NCBI GenBank assembly: GCA_937995345.1
Contig: CALKKS010000007.1
Location: forward strand, 230,791-294,790
Reading direction: 5' to 3'
DNA from: an uncultured Collinsella sp.
GTDB lineage: Bacteria; Actinomycetota; Coriobacteriia; Coriobacteriales; Coriobacteriaceae
DNA: 64,000 bases
Shown here: in pieces, positions 62,263 through 64,000 of the stretch
How positions within the stretch are numbered: position 1 is the first letter of the stretch
Layout: each line of letters opens with the position of its first letter
The notes under the pieces: model-generated
Databases searched by the model: none
The model's input: the letters and a program-made list of their open reading frames with translations, nothing else
What the model was told of the DNA's origin: nothing
Made by a program: the position numbers and the translations under genes

Positions 62263-63834
62263 ATGGATGTCGCCGCATTTTTGCTGGCTCTTGTGCCGAT
62301 CATCTGGCTTGTCGTGATGCTGCTGTGCTTTAAATGGCCGGCCTGGAAAGCCGCCATCGGTTCGTTTGTTCTTTCGTGCTTGCTCGCCTTTGCGTGGTGG
62401 CATTTGCCGGCGGCGCAGATAGCCACGGCCTCGCTCGAGGGCTTTTTGATGGCGCTGTGGCCCATCGTATTGGTGATTATCGCCGCCGTCTTTACGTATA
62501 ACCTGTGCGTGCGCACGGGCGCCATGGACGTGATCGGCAACATGATCACCTCCATCAGTAGCGACCGTCGCCTGCTGGCGCTGCTCGTGGCCTGGTGCTT
62601 CGGTGGCTTTATGGAGGGGATGGCCGGCTTTGGTACCGCTGTTGCCATTCCCGCCGGCATGCTCGCGGGTCTTGGTTTTGAGGCCGTGCCTGCCGTGCTG
62701 ATCTGCCTGCTGGCCAACGGCGTGCCCACGCCCTACGGTTTCATCGGCATCCCCACGGTGTCCGTTGCCGACCTGGTGGGTCTGGATTCCCTGCACCTGG
62801 CGACCGTTCAGCTGGTGCAGCTCGCACCGTTCTTTGTGGTGATGCCGCTGCTCATCGTGCTGGTTGCGGGCCGTGTCGCCGATGACCAAGGCAACGTTGC
62901 GAGCGTGAGCGAGCGTCTGCATGGCGTTGCCGGCGTGGCACTGCTTTCCGGCGTGTCCTTTGTCGGCGCGGCCTTGGTCGTCGCCATGTTTGTGGGCCCC
63001 GAGCTTGCCGTGGTCGTGGGCTCCATCGTATCGCTCGCGCTGACCGCCGCGCTTGCCGTGCGCGCCGAGAAGTCGGGGCATCTGGATGCGCGCTTCCATA
63101 TGAATATCGAGGCCGGCGAGCAGCTCACCGTTAAGTCGGCGCTTTCTGCCTGGTCGTGCTTCATCCTGATTTTTGTGCTGCTGTTGGGCACCTCCAACCT
63201 GGTGCCCGTCGTGCACGCCGCGCTCGCGCCGTTTGCGAGTCACGTGCAGGTGTATTGCGGCGAGAACCCCGGCACGCTTACGTTTTCGTGGATCAACACG
63301 CCGGGTGTTTGGATTTTCCTGGCTGCGTTTGTCGGCGGCGCGATTCAGGGCGCTTCGCCGCGTCTGATGGGCGAGGTGCTGGCCGCGACCGTCAAGCAGA
63401 TGATGCCGACGGTCATTACCATGCTTTCGGTACTGGGCTGCGCCAAGGTGATGGGCTATGCCGGCATGATCTCTTCGATCAGCGCGTTCTGCATCGCCGT
63501 CGCTGGTGGTCTGTACCCGATTCTGGCCCCGTGGATTGGTGCGGTTGGTGCGTTTGTGACCGGTTCGGGCACGTCCTCGGGCATGCTGTTTGGTCCCATC
63601 CAGAGCCAGGCGGCTACGGCGCTGGGCGTGAGTGACTACTGGATGGTCGCGCTGAATGCCCTGGGTGTCGCCGCCGGCAAGATGATCTCGCCGCAGACGC
63701 TCGCGATTGGCCTCGCTGCCGTGCACGTGCGCGGCAAGGACGCCGAGCTCCTGGGCGCAGTGCTGCCCTACGCCGCCGGCATGCTCGTCCTCATGAGCGC
63801 CATAGCCATGCTCGGCCAAAACCTGCCGCTGTAG
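62263..63834 (+). CDS. lctP: L-lactate permease family transporter
   Basis: A 523-residue LctP-family transporter with about 13 helices. FGGFMEGMAGFGTAVAIPAGMLAGLGF is the family signature (shown in part: MEGMAGFGTAVAIPAG), and GTSSGMLFGPIQSQAA near the C-terminus is also conserved. It brings in lactate, glycolate or related 2-hydroxy acids with protons. CAAGGAG precedes the ATG. No lactate dehydrogenase gene is seen next to it; the right side of the window ends 166 bp on. Confidence 0.87.
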   Translation: MDVAAFLLALVPIIWLVVMLLCFKWPAWKAAIGSFVLSCLLAFAWWHLPAAQIATASLEGFLMALWPIVLVIIAAVFTYNLCVRTGAMDVIGNMITSISSDRRLLALLVAWCFGGFMEGMAGFGTAVAIPAGMLAGLGFEAVPAVLICLLANGVPTPYGFIGIPTVSVADLVGLDSLHLATVQLVQLAPFFVVMPLLIVLVAGRVADDQGNVASVSERLHGVAGVALLSGVSFVGAALVVAMFVGPELAVVVGSIVSLALTAALAVRAEKSGHLDARFHMNIEAGEQLTVKSALSAWSCFILIFVLLLGTSNLVPVVHAALAPFASHVQVYCGENPGTLTFSWINTPGVWIFLAAFVGGAIQGASPRLMGEVLAATVKQMMPTVITMLSVLGCAKVMGYAGMISSISAFCIAVAGGLYPILAPWIGAVGAFVTGSGTSSGMLFGPIQSQAATALGVSDYWMVALNALGVAAGKMISPQTLAIGLAAVHVRGKDAELLGAVLPYAAGMLVLMSAIAMLGQNLPL

Positions 63835-63837
63835 GAT

Positions 63838-63883
63838 TAGTCGTTGGGGACGTTCTTAAACGACTAGTCGTTGGGGACAGTCT
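63838..63883. repeat. GTCGTTGGGGACG-family repeat, second copy
   Basis: TTAGTCGTTGGGGACGTTCTT, then AAACGACTAGTCGTTGGGGACAGTC. AGTCGTT and AACGACT can pair around the GGGGACGTTCTTA loop. The same words occur in both arms of the 9943-10102 repeat. It follows lctP directly. Confidence 0.7.
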
Positions 63884-63968
63884 TCTGTTTTGTCTGTTTG
63901 AGGCCGTTCGGAGCCTTTAGATAGGGCGTCTGGAAATGGTCGTGGGGTAGCGCGCAGAGATGTGGTGT

Positions 63969-63994
63969 AAGAGGCGGGGCATGCCCCGCCTCTT
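63969..63994. terminator. palindromic hairpin near the right edge
   Basis: AAGAGGCGGGGC and GCCCCGCCTCTT (63969-63994) form a complete palindrome of 26 bases, followed by CCCTTT. It could end lctP transcription or belong to a gene beyond the window. Confidence 0.6.
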
Positions 63995-64000
63995 CCCTTT

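Overview
The window looks like the chromosome of a high-GC actinobacterium of the class Coriobacteriia, most probably Collinsella or a close relative. This rests on codon bias, strong GC-rich coding, a bile-acid 12-alpha-HSDH-like dehydrogenase, and many small palindromic repeats between genes. No rRNA, tRNA or CRISPR array was recognised.

Layout. 1-6.4 kb: a small membrane peptide, an NOL1/NOP2/Sun RNA methyltransferase, a divergent methionyl-tRNA synthetase, a DUF3267 membrane metalloprotease-like protein, then queH and queA. 6.4-16.3 kb: a tail-anchored coiled-coil protein, the HSDH-like SDR, tgt (third queuosine gene), a LOG-family protein, a RelB/YafQ toxin-antitoxin pair, DegV, a HAD phosphatase and an M20 dipeptidase. 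16.6-20.3 kb: a pstSCAB phosphate importer closed by a strong terminator. 20.5-26.7 kb: an ABC-F protein, a Cof-type HAD, a DtxR-family regulator, and a metal-efflux unit (ArsR regulator, HMA chaperone, P1B ATPase) with three matching operators. 27-37.5 kb: two DUF559/Vsr-like nuclease-fold paralogues bracketing an exonuclease, a metal exporter, DUF188 and DUF308 proteins, a nitroreductase, paired histidine phosphatases and an M20 peptidase. 37.8-40.2 kb: serC-serA.

40.7-55.4 kb is a type 1 BREX phage-defence operon (brxA, brxB, brxC, pglX, pglZ, brxL) with two unrecognised genes behind it. It has two striking features. The first is a run of ten G at the 5' end of brxA, placed so that loss of one G would join a well-positioned GTG start to the brxA frame. 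The second is pglX itself: it is cut into an 823-residue methyltransferase part and a 322-residue C-terminal part by an AT-rich gene encoding a protein with an RNSLAH (HEPN-type RX4H) motif and a winged-helix-like tail. The target-recognition end of PglX and the embedded gene share the low-GC composition and look like one imported cassette. The layout recalls anticodon nucleases nested in type I restriction loci.

57-64 kb: a CPA1 K+/H+ antiporter, a metallophosphatase, a MOP-type flippase-like protein and an L-lactate permease. Intergenic space is full of inverted-repeat families. One, found twice (after queA and after the SDR), keeps a nested RNA-like fold through compensatory changes and complete replacement of its outer stem.
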